Shown in pieces: positions 9,918-17,769 of a DNA stretch of 61,383 bases; position 1 is the stretch's first letter; the number at the start of each line of letters is the position of its first letter. This DNA is from an uncultured Caldilineales bacterium. GTDB lineage: Bacteria > Chloroflexota > Anaerolineae > JAAEKA01. Where the stretch lies: the NCBI GenBank assembly GCA_937907455.1, contig CALESQ010000049.1, positions 1-61,383 of the forward strand, given 5' to 3'. Under the pieces are notes generated by a model. It was not told the origin of the DNA, searched no databases, and saw only the letters and a program-made list of their open reading frames with translations. A program made the translations under genes and the position numbers.

Positions 9918-10903
9918 TGAACCCTCCCCTGCGTAACTTTGGGCTGGATTTAGCCCGCTGCACCGAAGCCGCTGCGCTAGCCTCGGCACGCTGGATGGGC
10001 CGCGGCCAACTGGATGAGGCTGATTGTGACGCGGCTGACGCTATGGCACAAACGCTAAACACGCTGGACATTCGCGGCCGCGTGGTGATCGGCGAAGAAG
10101 GCAAGCTGGGGCGCCATTCCGCGCTTGACAGCGGCGCCCTCATCGGTTCCGGCGAAGGCGTGGACGTGGATATTGTAGTTGACCCGATTGACGGGCGACG
10201 CCGACTGGCTTTGGGCTATTCCGATGCTATCTCGGTGATCGGCCTGGCTCCACGCGGCAGCATGTGGGCTCCGGCTCCGGCGCTCTACATGGAGAAAATC
10301 GTGGTGGATCGCGCCGCGGCCGCAGCGCTGGTGCCGGAATGCCTCGATGCCCCGGCAGCCTGGACACTGGCGCTGGTGGCGCGAGTGAAGCAAAAACGCG
10401 TCAGCGACCTGGTAGTTTTTGTGCTGGATCGTCCCCGCCACGCTGACCTGGTGCAGGAAATTCGGGCAGCAGGGGCGCGCGTGCTAATGCGCTCTGATGG
10501 CGACATTGCCGGCGCGCTGATGGCAGCCTATCCCGACAGTGGCGTAGATGTGCTGCTCGGCATCGGCGGAGTTGGCGAAGGCGTGATCGCCGCCTGCGCC
10601 ATCAAGGCGCTGGGCGCACGCATGGTAGGGCGACTGGCTCCGCAAAGCGAGCGCGAAAAGAGCGAGGTGCTGGCTGCCGGGCTGGACATTCAACGTATTC
10701 TGAGCAGCGACGAAATGGTGCAAAGTGACCAGATCTTCTTTGCCGCTACCGGTATCACCGACGGCGGACTGCTAAACGGCGTGAAATTCCACGGTCACGA
10801 GGCCGATACCCACTCGCTGGTGCTGCGCGCCGAAACAGGCACGCGGCGCACCATCCAAACCACTCACCGGCTGCACTGGCCGGACGAATATCACGAACTA
10901 TGA
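9917..10903 (+). CDS. GlpX-like (class II FBPase family) protein with altered active site
   Basis: 328 residues aligning over their length with class II fructose-1,6-bisphosphatase GlpX: GRGxxxxAD near 28-36, VVIGE at 56-60, VVDPIDG at 87-93, LYMEK near 123-127, SDGDI, and GIGGxxEGV. Metal-ligand positions look kept, but the Lys of GRGDK is Leu32, the Asp of GEGExDEAP is Leu64, and the Thr after DPxDG is Arg94. In E. coli GlpX the corresponding Lys29, Asp61 and Thr90 are reported as important for activity (numbering recalled). The start has AAGGAG at 9905-9910 and overlaps the permease stop. Its place between a sulfate permease and an SGNH hydrolase is unusual for a gluconeogenic enzyme. It may have another phosphatase substrate, or be inactive. 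Confidence 0.8.
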   Translation: MNPPLRNFGLDLARCTEAAALASARWMGRGQLDEADCDAADAMAQTLNTLDIRGRVVIGEEGKLGRHSALDSGALIGSGEGVDVDIVVDPIDGRRRLALGYSDAISVIGLAPRGSMWAPAPALYMEKIVVDRAAAAALVPECLDAPAAWTLALVARVKQKRVSDLVVFVLDRPRHADLVQEIRAAGARVLMRSDGDIAGALMAAYPDSGVDVLLGIGGVGEGVIAACAIKALGARMVGRLAPQSEREKSEVLAAGLDIQRILSSDEMVQSDQIFFAATGITDGGLLNGVKFHGHEADTHSLVLRAETGTRRTIQTTHRLHWPDEYHEL

Positions 10904-12021
10904 CCGAACACTCTGCTTCCTCATCAGCCCCCAAGGGCAAAGCAAGCGAACGCCGCGGGCGCACAGCCGCGGTGCTGCTGATTTCTCTGCTCTGCGGCCT
11001 GCTGCTGGCCGAAGGTGTGGTGCGTCTGGCCGACCGCCTGGGCTTGGTGTCGCTGCAAGCCAGCCTGGCCGATCTGCCCGCAGCCGCGGGCGGCGATGAA
11101 GCCGCGCAAATGGATGCGGCCAACGGCGACCGCCCCCTGCATGTGGCCGACAAACGCCTGCATCACCGCATGGCGGCAAACTGGAGCGGCGAATTTCCCG
11201 CAGAGCTGATGCAGGCACTGGGCCGCAGCAACGCGCCCATTCGCACCAATAGCCTCGGCCTGCGCACCGCAGAGGTGACGCAGCCCAAACCTGCGGATGT
11301 GGTGCGCATTGTGGCGCTGGGCGATTCGGTGACCTTTGGCTGGGGCCTGCGCGCCGAAGATGCCTATCCCAGCCAACTGGCCGGGCTGCTGGCTACGCTG
11401 CACCCTGAGCGGCGCTACGAAGTGATCAACGCCGGTGTCAGTGGCTATGGCACCTGGCAAGAACTGCGCTGGCTGGAAGATAGCGGGCTGGCCTTGCAAC
11501 CCGATATCGTGGTAGTGCAAGTACACCTCAACGATGCGGCCGATAACCTATGGGGCAGCATCGGCGTGACGGCAGGCGAAAGCTGGTTGATGCGCCACAG
11601 TTTGCTGGTGCGACTGGTACAGCGCGTGCTGGCCCGCCCCGTTCCTGCCAACGCACAACCCTGTGCTGCCGATTGGAAGGTGGGTACAGAGCAGGTATGT
11701 TGGGATAGCAGCAAAACCCTGCTTGATGCGTTGCGCAGCACGGCCACGGGAGCCGGGGCGCGCGTGGTGTTGCTGCCGGCTCCCATGCGCTGGCAAGTAG
11801 AGACCAATGTGCGTGATGCCCGTGCCTGGGTGACAGCCGCGCAATACCAGAATGTGCTGCGCGCCTATGCACAACAAAACGGCTGGCTGTTTGCCGATCC
11901 TTTGCCTGCGTTTGTGCAGGCCGCCGCTGGTGGTCAGTCGCTGTTTGTAGATGTAGGCCACCCTAACGAGGCCGGTCAGCGTTTGCTTGCTCAGGCAGTG
12001 TATAGCGCGATCGGAGAGTAA
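10900..12021 (+). CDS. membrane-anchored SGNH/GDSL hydrolase
   Basis: 373 residues. A basic N-terminus and one membrane helix (about residues 22-40) precede an extracytoplasmic SGNH domain. The nucleophile is in ALGDSVTFGWG (Ser143), block II Gly is in NAGVSGYG, block III Asn is in VHLND, and the Asp/His pair is in DVGHPNE. Such proteins deacylate or acylate lipids and glycans at the cell surface. The ATG overlaps the stop of the GlpX-like gene (ATGA), so it is the third gene of the permease operon. No clear terminator follows; an 8-bp tandem repeat lies 107 bp downstream. Confidence 0.82.
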   Translation: MTEHSASSSAPKGKASERRGRTAAVLLISLLCGLLLAEGVVRLADRLGLVSLQASLADLPAAAGGDEAAQMDAANGDRPLHVADKRLHHRMAANWSGEFPAELMQALGRSNAPIRTNSLGLRTAEVTQPKPADVVRIVALGDSVTFGWGLRAEDAYPSQLAGLLATLHPERRYEVINAGVSGYGTWQELRWLEDSGLALQPDIVVVQVHLNDAADNLWGSIGVTAGESWLMRHSLLVRLVQRVLARPVPANAQPCAADWKVGTEQVCWDSSKTLLDALRSTATGAGARVVLLPAPMRWQVETNVRDARAWVTAAQYQNVLRAYAQQNGWLFADPLPAFVQAAAGGQSLFVDVGHPNEAGQRLLAQAVYSAIGE

Positions 12022-12128
12022 TATTTAAGGTTTAACAGATCGTAAACAGCCATTCATGCGCTGGGCCACACAACCGTGGATGAAAACGAACGGACCTGCC
12101 ATATCGAAACAACAATCGTAGCACCCCA

Positions 12129-12182
12129 TCACCCTGTCACCTTGTCACCCTGTTACCCTGTCACCCTGTCATCCCCTCACCC
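12129..12182 (+). repeat. 8-bp tandem repeat TCACCCTG
   Basis: About six and a half consecutive degenerate copies of the octamer TCACCCTG (variants TCACCTTG, TTACCCTG, TCATCCCC) immediately upstream of the phosphoglucomutase ribosome site. It is another example of gap-specific word repeats. Confidence 0.8.
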
Positions 12183-12196
12183 ATCGGAGACCTGCC

Positions 12197-13840
12197 ATGC
12201 CCCTTCATCCTCTCGCCGGTAAACCTGCTCCCGCCTCCATGCTGATTGATGTCAACCAACTGGAACAGGCCTATTTCGCCAATACCCCCAACCTGGACGA
12301 TCCCAACCAGCTTGTTGCCTTTGGCACCAGCGGGCATCGGGGTATCGCGTTCGACAGCAACTTCACCGAAGCGCACATTCTAGCCATCACCCAGGCCATC
12401 TGCGATTATCGCCGCGGGCAGGGTATTGACGGCCCGCTGTTCATCGGCAAGGACACGCACGCCATCTCACGCGCGGCCGAACACACCGCGCTGGAAGTGC
12501 TGGCTGCCAACGGTGTAGAAGCGGTGATCCAGCAACAAGATGGCTTTGTCCCCACACCGGTGATCTCTCGTGCCATTCTGGTGTACAACCGCGGGCGCAG
12601 CAGTGGGCTGGCTGATGGCATTGTGGTCACCCCCTCGCACAATCCACCCAGCGACGGCGGCTTCAAGTACAATCCGCCCAGTGGTGGCCCGGCAGACAGC
12701 GACGTTACCCAATGGGTACAAAATCGCGCCAACGCGCTGCTGCGCGAAGGCAACCGTACCGTGAAACGTATGGCCTATGCCCGAGCCTTACACGCTGCTA
12801 CCACCCACGCGGTTGATTTCGCGACAGACTACATCGCTGACCTGGCCAATGCCATTGACATGGAGGCAATCCGCGCGGCGGGCCTCAAATTGGGTGTGGA
12901 TCCTCTGGGCGGGGCCGCGGTGTACTACTGGCAACCGCTGGCCGAGCGCTACGGTCTCGATCTGACCGTGGTCAACCCGGCGGTGGACCCCACATTCGGC
13001 TTTATGACTGTAGATCACGATGGCAAAATCCGCATGGATTGTTCCAGCCCCTATGCCATGGCTAGCCTGGTGCGGCTGAAGGACGATTTCGACATTGCCT
13101 GGGGCAACGATCCCGATGCAGACCGTCACGGCATAGTCACCCGCTCTGCCGGGCTGCTCAACCCCAACCATTACCTGGCGGTAGCGATCCGCTATCTGTT
13201 GACCCATCGGCCTGATTGGCCGGTTTCGGCAGGTGTGGGCAAAACCCTGGTGAGCAGCAGTATGATTGATCGCGTAGTGGCCGACCTGGAGCGCAAGCTG
13301 GTGGAAGTGCCGGTAGGCTTCAAGTTCCTGGCTCCCGGTCTGTTTGATGGTAGCTTTGGCTTTGGCGGCGAGGAAAGCGCCGGGGCCAGTTTCCTGCGGC
13401 GCAATGGCACGGTGTGGACCACCGACAAGGACGGGCCGCTGCTGGGGCTGCTGGCAGCAGAAATCACTGCCGTCACAGGGAAAGATCCCGGCGAACACTA
13501 TGCCGAGCTGGCTGCGCGCTTTGGTTCACCTGCGTACACGCGCATTGATGCGCCCGCTACGCCCGCGCAAAAGGCTGCGCTGGCCAAGCTCTCACCTGAG
13601 GCTGTACGCGCCGATACGCTGGCAGGCGAAAGCATCACCGCCCGCCTGACGCGCGCCCCCGGCAACAACGCGGCCATTGGCGGCTTGAAGGTCACCACGG
13701 CCAACGGCTGGTTTGCCGCCCGCCCCTCAGGTACCGAGAACATCTACAAGCTCTACGCCGAGAGTTTTCGCGGCCCCGATCACCTGCAAGAAATCGTGCA
13801 GGAAGCGCAGCAAATTGTACTGGCCGCTCTGGGTGAGTAA
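12197..13840 (+). CDS. pgm: phosphoglucomutase (alpha-D-glucose phosphate-specific)
   Basis: 547 residues, the usual length of the bacterial Pgm family. Domain 1 begins with FGTSGHRG and carries the phosphoserine loop VVTPSHNPPSDGG; the metal loop is GNDPDADRHG; the sugar-binding loop is GGEESAGASF; the C-terminal phosphate loop is RPSGTENIYKLY. It interconverts glucose 1-phosphate and glucose 6-phosphate, linking glycolysis to glycogen and nucleotide-sugar synthesis, consistent with the glycogen debranching enzyme and glycan genes in this window. GGAGA at 12186-12190 precedes the ATG. It appears to be transcribed alone and is convergent with the ECF operon. Confidence 0.95.
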   Translation: MPLHPLAGKPAPASMLIDVNQLEQAYFANTPNLDDPNQLVAFGTSGHRGIAFDSNFTEAHILAITQAICDYRRGQGIDGPLFIGKDTHAISRAAEHTALEVLAANGVEAVIQQQDGFVPTPVISRAILVYNRGRSSGLADGIVVTPSHNPPSDGGFKYNPPSGGPADSDVTQWVQNRANALLREGNRTVKRMAYARALHAATTHAVDFATDYIADLANAIDMEAIRAAGLKLGVDPLGGAAVYYWQPLAERYGLDLTVVNPAVDPTFGFMTVDHDGKIRMDCSSPYAMASLVRLKDDFDIAWGNDPDADRHGIVTRSAGLLNPNHYLAVAIRYLLTHRPDWPVSAGVGKTLVSSSMIDRVVADLERKLVEVPVGFKFLAPGLFDGSFGFGGEESAGASFLRRNGTVWTTDKDGPLLGLLAAEITAVTGKDPGEHYAELAARFGSPAYTRIDAPATPAQKAALAKLSPEAVRADTLAGESITARLTRAPGNNAAIGGLKVTTANGWFAARPSGTENIYKLYAESFRGPDHLQEIVQEAQQIVLAALGE

Positions 13841-13934
13841 TGGTTAGGAGGGGGGGAGTGGCTCGCCGCCGATTGAGATCGCCATCTGCGCCTCTGAGCT
13901 GCTCCCTGCTCACTCACCCATCCGCCCATGCCGT

Positions 13935-14705
13935 TTAACGCGCCCAGGCGAGAGCGCCTGCTGTCAGGAGCAGCGCCACGACCATCACGGCCCAATCCAC
14001 CGGCTGCAAGCGGATGTCGCGCCAGACGCTGCGCGGCCGGCCTGAGCCAACCCCCCGCGCGGCCAGTGCCATGCCCAGCGTGTCAGCAGTGCGCACCACC
14101 TCGATCACCAGGGCGATCACCACAGGGATCACCCCTTGCACGCGGGTGCGCAAACTGCCGCCGGGCTGCCAGCCGCGTGCAGCCTGTGCTTCCTGCATCT
14201 GCTGCACGGCGCGGCCAAAGGTAGGGATGTAGCGCAGGGCAATTGCCAGCGTCAGCCCCCATTCAAAGGGCAATCCCAGACGCACCAGACCGCGCACCAA
14301 CTCGTTTTGGCGGGTGGTGAAAAGCAGCAGAAAAAACAACAGCGACATGCCGATAACGCGCGCAGCGGTCATCAGACCAGCCATGACAGCAGCGGTGGTG
14401 ATGCTCACTGGCCCCCAACTCCACAACACCGGCCCCGGCACGCGCGCCAGCAAGGGATATGCCAGCACCACCACCAACAGCACGCGGCGCAGTTGCCGCC
14501 ATACCCAGCCGATCTGGCGGAGGGGCACGCGCGAAGTCAGCAGGCCAATGTGGATCAGCACCAGCAAGGCCAGCAGCGCGGGCCATTGCTCCAACGCCAC
14601 CAACAGCATGGCACCGCAACTTATCAACAGCAACTTAGTGCGGGGATCAAGCCGGTGCAGCCAACCGGAGCCTGTAATCTGGTCTTCGTAGCTCATGGCT
14701 GCCAA
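13935..14705 (-). CDS. ecfT: ECF transporter transmembrane component T
   Basis: 256 residues with about five to six membrane helices and the two short coupling-helix motifs typical of EcfT/CbiQ: an early LHRLDPRTKLLL segment and LVRLGLPFEWGLTLAIALRYIPTF followed by QEAQAARGW, with the second conserved alanine-arginine-glycine motif in GMALAARGVG. EcfT couples the ATPases to the substrate-binding S subunit. Its start overlaps the end of the fused ATPase gene by 13 bp, so all components lie in one minus-strand operon (S, A-A, T). Confidence 0.9.
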   Translation of the reverse strand: MAAMSYEDQITGSGWLHRLDPRTKLLLISCGAMLLVALEQWPALLALLVLIHIGLLTSRVPLRQIGWVWRQLRRVLLVVVLAYPLLARVPGPVLWSWGPVSITTAAVMAGLMTAARVIGMSLLFFLLLFTTRQNELVRGLVRLGLPFEWGLTLAIALRYIPTFGRAVQQMQEAQAARGWQPGGSLRTRVQGVIPVVIALVIEVVRTADTLGMALAARGVGSGRPRSVWRDIRLQPVDWAVMVVALLLTAGALAWAR

Positions 14706-16408
14706 AACCGCATAAACTCATCCACGCTGAGAGCGAGGCGAGGAAAGCCCGCGGGAGCCAGCTTCAGCGCCAGGCGCGTCACCGCGGGAGGACGCAATCC
14801 CACCGCGGCCAACGCGGCGGCGTCCTGAAACACCTGCGCAGGGATGCCATCCTGCACTACCTGCCCGCGGCTGATCACCACCAGACGTTCTGCCTCGGCA
14901 GCCAGGCGCAGATCGTGGGTAATCAGCAGAATGGTACGGCCTGCTGCGTGCTGATCGTGCAGCCGCTGCATCAGCCGTGCGCTGAGGCGGGCATCCAAGC
15001 CGGTGGTGGGTTCATCCAACACCCAGATGGCGGGCTGCATGGCCCACACCGAAGCTAATGTCACCAGGCGACGCACACCATATCCCAGCACGGCGGGGGG
15101 TAGCTCGGCGCAGCCAGCCAAAGCGAAAGCCGCCAGAGCGTCATCCACCCGTTCGGCCAGTGCCGCACCACGCAGCCCCGTGGCCTGCGGGCCTACGCTG
15201 ATTTCCTGGCGCACGGTGGAAGCAAAAATCTGGTAGTCGGGGTTCTGGAAGACATAACCAACCGTGCGCGCTAACTCGGCCACCGTTTGCTGGGCCGTAG
15301 GGTGGCCCTCGATCTGCAAAGTGCCGCTTTGCGGGCGCAGCAGACCGATGAAATGGCGGGCGAGGGTGCTTTTGCCACCGCCGTTAGGCCCGGCAACGGC
15401 TACAAATTGGCCGCGCGGCACATGCAGGCTAAGACGATCCAGTGCTGGTGTGGTGCGGTCGTAGCTGAAGCTAAGGCTATCAGCTTCGATTGCGGCGGGC
15501 AGAGTAGCCGCGGCTGCGGCTGGCGGCACAACGGCGGTAGCTGCAACGCGCCAGGCAGGCCGGCGGGAGCGCATCCAGTGCAGCGCCTGGCTTGCCGTGA
15601 GAAAGGCGGCCTCTTCGCCGCGGGTACGCAGGGCGTGAGCCAGCTCAGCCATCTGCGGTACGGCTACCCCGCGCTGCTGTAAGTCGGTCACAGCGTGATA
15701 AACCGCGGCAGGGGAGCCGTCATGTACCACGCGGCCTTCATGCAGCACCAACACACGCTGGGCCCAGCGCGCGATAAATTCGGCATCCTTTTCCAGCACA
15801 ATCACCGTGGCCCCGGTAGAGGCGCTCAATTCGGCCAGCAGCGCAGCCACCTCGCGGCGGCCCACGGGGTCCAGCCCGGCCATTGGCTCATCCAGCACCA
15901 TCACCGCGGGCTGCATGGCGATGATACAGCCGATGGCAAGACGTTTTTGCTGACCGCCAGAGAGCTGCCAGGGAGCGCGGTGTTCCAGCCCGGCCAGACC
16001 CACTTGCTGCAATACCTGTGCCAGGCGTGTGCTGATTTCGGCTGGAGACAAGGCGCGTGCTTCCAGGCCGAAAGCAATCTCCTCGGCCACGGTCATGTTG
16101 AAGAGCTGGCGTTCCGGTTCCTGAAAGACAATCCCCACGGTATGGCTGAGAGATGCAGGTGAGGTGTGCAGGGCATCCAGCGAGCCAATTAGCACGCGAC
16201 CGGTGGCGGTGCCACCGGTCATAGCCGGGGCCAAACCAGCCAGCAGCAGGGCCAATGTGGTTTTACCACAGCCTGTTGCTCCGGTGATAGCAATGGACTG
16301 ACCGGGGGGTACAGAAAATGAAACACCCTGCAGCACGCTCACCGGAAGGCCGCCGGGCAGCGGCGACGGGTAGCTGAAATGCAGGGCATCAAGCTCGATG
16401 GCAGGCAA
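14693..16408 (-). CDS. fused energy-coupling factor ATPase (EcfA-EcfA')
   Basis: 571 residues carrying two ABC ATPase domains. NBD1: Walker A GATGCGKT (43-50), signature LSGGQ (149-153), Walker B with DEP (173-175), but the switch position reads EKD (206-208), so Lys207 stands where His is expected. NBD2: Walker A GPNGGGKS (340-347), DEP (465-467) and switch His498 are normal, but the signature is LGYGV (441-445). Both defects fall in the same composite ATP site (NBD1 Walker side with NBD2 signature); the other site is canonical. Energises the ECF vitamin transporter with the T and S subunits encoded beside it. The gene lies 59 bp downstream of the S component. Confidence 0.92.
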   Translation of the reverse strand: MPAIELDALHFSYPSPLPGGLPVSVLQGVSFSVPPGQSIAITGATGCGKTTLALLLAGLAPAMTGGTATGRVLIGSLDALHTSPASLSHTVGIVFQEPERQLFNMTVAEEIAFGLEARALSPAEISTRLAQVLQQVGLAGLEHRAPWQLSGGQQKRLAIGCIIAMQPAVMVLDEPMAGLDPVGRREVAALLAELSASTGATVIVLEKDAEFIARWAQRVLVLHEGRVVHDGSPAAVYHAVTDLQQRGVAVPQMAELAHALRTRGEEAAFLTASQALHWMRSRRPAWRVAATAVVPPAAAAATLPAAIEADSLSFSYDRTTPALDRLSLHVPRGQFVAVAGPNGGGKSTLARHFIGLLRPQSGTLQIEGHPTAQQTVAELARTVGYVFQNPDYQIFASTVRQEISVGPQATGLRGAALAERVDDALAAFALAGCAELPPAVLGYGVRRLVTLASVWAMQPAIWVLDEPTTGLDARLSARLMQRLHDQHAAGRTILLITHDLRLAAEAERLVVISRGQVVQDGIPAQVFQDAAALAAVGLRPPAVTRLALKLAPAGFPRLALSVDEFMRFWQP

Positions 16409-16467
16409 GCAGCCTCCGTAGCTCTACGCGCAGCTAAAGCCTCGCTTCAGCCGCACGAGAGGATCAG

Positions 16468-16995
16468 CTAGGCCGTGTAGCGGGCGATCGGCGGGTAGGC
16501 GCGGCGGATCAGCAGCGACAGGGGTAAGGCGACGCCGGCACCAACAAGGTTTTGCAAAAGGTTGAAGGGCAGCTCGGCCACAGCCTGAGCGGGGCCTCCC
16601 CAGCCCAACCGCGCGCCAAAATATTCACCGGCAAAGTAGATACCGGCCATGACCACGGTTCCGGCCACGGCTGCGGCTGTCAAGCGGCGCGGCGAGTCGC
16701 CGGGCAGGCGACGGGCCAAACCACCGGCCACAAAGCCCTGCAAGCCATGCGCCAGCATGGTAAGCGGCGCAAAAGCAGCATAACCCACACTGAGATCAGC
16801 CAGCGCCGCGCCGATGCCGCCCGCCAGCAGGCCGATCCACGGGCCGAAGGTGAAGGCGACGAAGTAAATGGCCATGTCGGCAAAGTTAAAATACCCAGCG
16901 CCGACAGGTACAATCAGAAAGCGTGTGACCACCGCCACCAGAGCGATCATCACCGCGGTGAGAGCGATGTCACGCGGAGCAAAACGATTGGTCAT
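16468..16995 (-). CDS. ECF transporter S component (substrate-binding membrane subunit)
   Basis: 175 residues with about six helices, of S-component size. The motif run FNFADMAIYFVAFTFGPWIGLLAGG, followed by ALADL and APLTMLAHGLQGF, resembles the S-component subfamily that includes predicted hydroxymethylpyrimidine and pantothenate transporters; substrate cannot be fixed. The ATG at 16995 is preferred because AAAGGA lies 7 nt upstream and the longer reading frame to 17094 overlaps a separate small gene in another frame. No riboswitch is seen upstream. It is the second gene of the minus-strand ECF operon. Confidence 0.85.
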   Translation of the reverse strand: MTNRFAPRDIALTAVMIALVAVVTRFLIVPVGAGYFNFADMAIYFVAFTFGPWIGLLAGGIGAALADLSVGYAAFAPLTMLAHGLQGFVAGGLARRLPGDSPRRLTAAAVAGTVVMAGIYFAGEYFGARLGWGGPAQAVAELPFNLLQNLVGAGVALPLSLLIRRAYPPIARYTA

Positions 16996-17014
16996 AGCAA
17001 GTCCTTTGGCGAGC

Positions 17015-17179
17015 TTAGTCGTCGGCAGGCGCATAGAGGGCGCGCAAGGCCAGCATCTCATCTTCAAGCTGGTCCAGGCGTTGGCGCAACTCAACGATGC
17101 GATCTTTCAGGATTCTCATTTCAGCGCGCATGATCTCCAGTTCGGAGGCTGCGGCAGAGCGGCTTGGTTCTCTGGCCAT
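17015..17179 (-). CDS. 54-residue coiled-coil protein at the head of the ECF operon
   Basis: A short reading frame of 54 codons starting ATG at 17179 and ending TAA at 17015. After a Ser/Ala-rich N-terminus, the protein is one amphipathic helix of about 36 residues (from SELEIMRAEM to LALRAL) rich in Glu, Arg, Leu and Met with heptad-like spacing of hydrophobic residues, ending in a short PADD tail. It starts 41 nt after the predicted transcription start and ends 19 nt before the S-component ATG, so it is the first cistron of the transporter operon. No family is recognised. It might be an oligomerising regulatory or assembly factor; this is inference. Supported by promoter placement, clean spacing and coiled-coil composition. 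Confidence 0.6.
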   Translation of the reverse strand: MAREPSRSAAASELEIMRAEMRILKDRIVELRQRLDQLEDEMLALRALYAPADD

Positions 17180-17227
17180 AACAGTACCTTAGTCTTTATT
17201 GAAAGTCCGTGGTGATGTGATACAGCC

Positions 17228-17255
17228 ATTATAACCAGATAGCAGGGAGAGCAAA
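17228..17255 (-). promoter_or_regulatory. promoter of the ECF transporter operon
   Basis: Minus strand: TATAAT at 17228-17233 with TTTGCT at 17250-17255, 16-bp spacer. The predicted leader before the coiled-coil gene is only about 41 nt, too short for a known vitamin riboswitch. Confidence 0.6.
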
Positions 17256-17400
17256 ACCGCCGGTGAAATGAAACCGGGCCTTAACAGGTAACCTCCCAGC
17301 TACAAAACATCGCCCATTGAAGCCCGCTGCACTATGTCCGCCTGCATTTTGCTATTGCCCCCAAACAAATCTTCGATTTCGGCAGCGGAAAGTCGTCAAT

Positions 17401-17572
17401 ACTTTGTAAATCAAGTTTTGCCTGAGACAGTCGCTGGTAGCCTGTCATTCCGAGACCCGACAGGGCCGAGGAAGCCCTCACGAATGCATGGGGACTCCTC
17501 ACTGCGTTCGGAGTGACATCGGTGAGAGCGTTTAGCCTGCTGAACTTGACGCAATCACTTTGTTTACGATGT
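17401..17572 (+). mobile_element. 172-bp MITE-like element, copy 1
   Basis: Bounded by imperfect 16-bp terminal inverted repeats (ACTTTGTAAATCAAGT at the left; the right end read on the other strand is ACATCGTAAACAAAGT). The core, 17444-17517, runs from GTCATTCC to GGAGTGAC and folds as a long hairpin. A second copy of nearly the same length lies inverted at 49.8 kb, and a core-only copy at 41.4 kb. There is no coding capacity. The left flank ends in AAT and the right flank begins AAT, a possible 3-bp target duplication. Confidence 0.65.
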
Positions 17573-17627
17573 AATCAGTGTGTGTCTGATAACCCCATGA
17601 AACATTTCCCGAATCTAAACTTGCTGG

Positions 17628-17669
17628 AAATAAAAGAAGAGGGCGACAGACCGTCCCAATCTGTCGCCC
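17628..17669 (-). terminator. rho-independent terminator downstream of hutH
   Basis: Minus strand: perfect 10-bp stem GGGCGACAGA/TCTGTCGCCC with a 9-nt loop, followed by TCTTCTTTTATTT. It lies about 100 nt past the hutH stop and would end the feo-hut transcript. Confidence 0.75.
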
Positions 17670-17769
17670 CGCAAGGAGGAAGGAAGGAGCATCATTCGTG
17701 TTACCGAACAACTAAAACCAGTATCGCGCCCTTTCCTTAAGGGAAGATTAGAAGAAGTTTAAAGCCAGA

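Noticed and set aside
12129..12182. Possible CRISPR or iteron origin in the TCACCCTG repeat
   Set aside because: An 8-bp unit without spacers, no replication gene, and position directly before pgm.
16996..17094. N-terminal extension of the ECF S component
   Set aside because: It overlaps the 54-codon gene in another frame, and the internal ATG has a good ribosome site.
17180..17227. Vitamin riboswitch upstream of the ECF operon
   Set aside because: The leader is only about 41 nt from the predicted start and has no thi-box, RFN or cobalamin-box motif.
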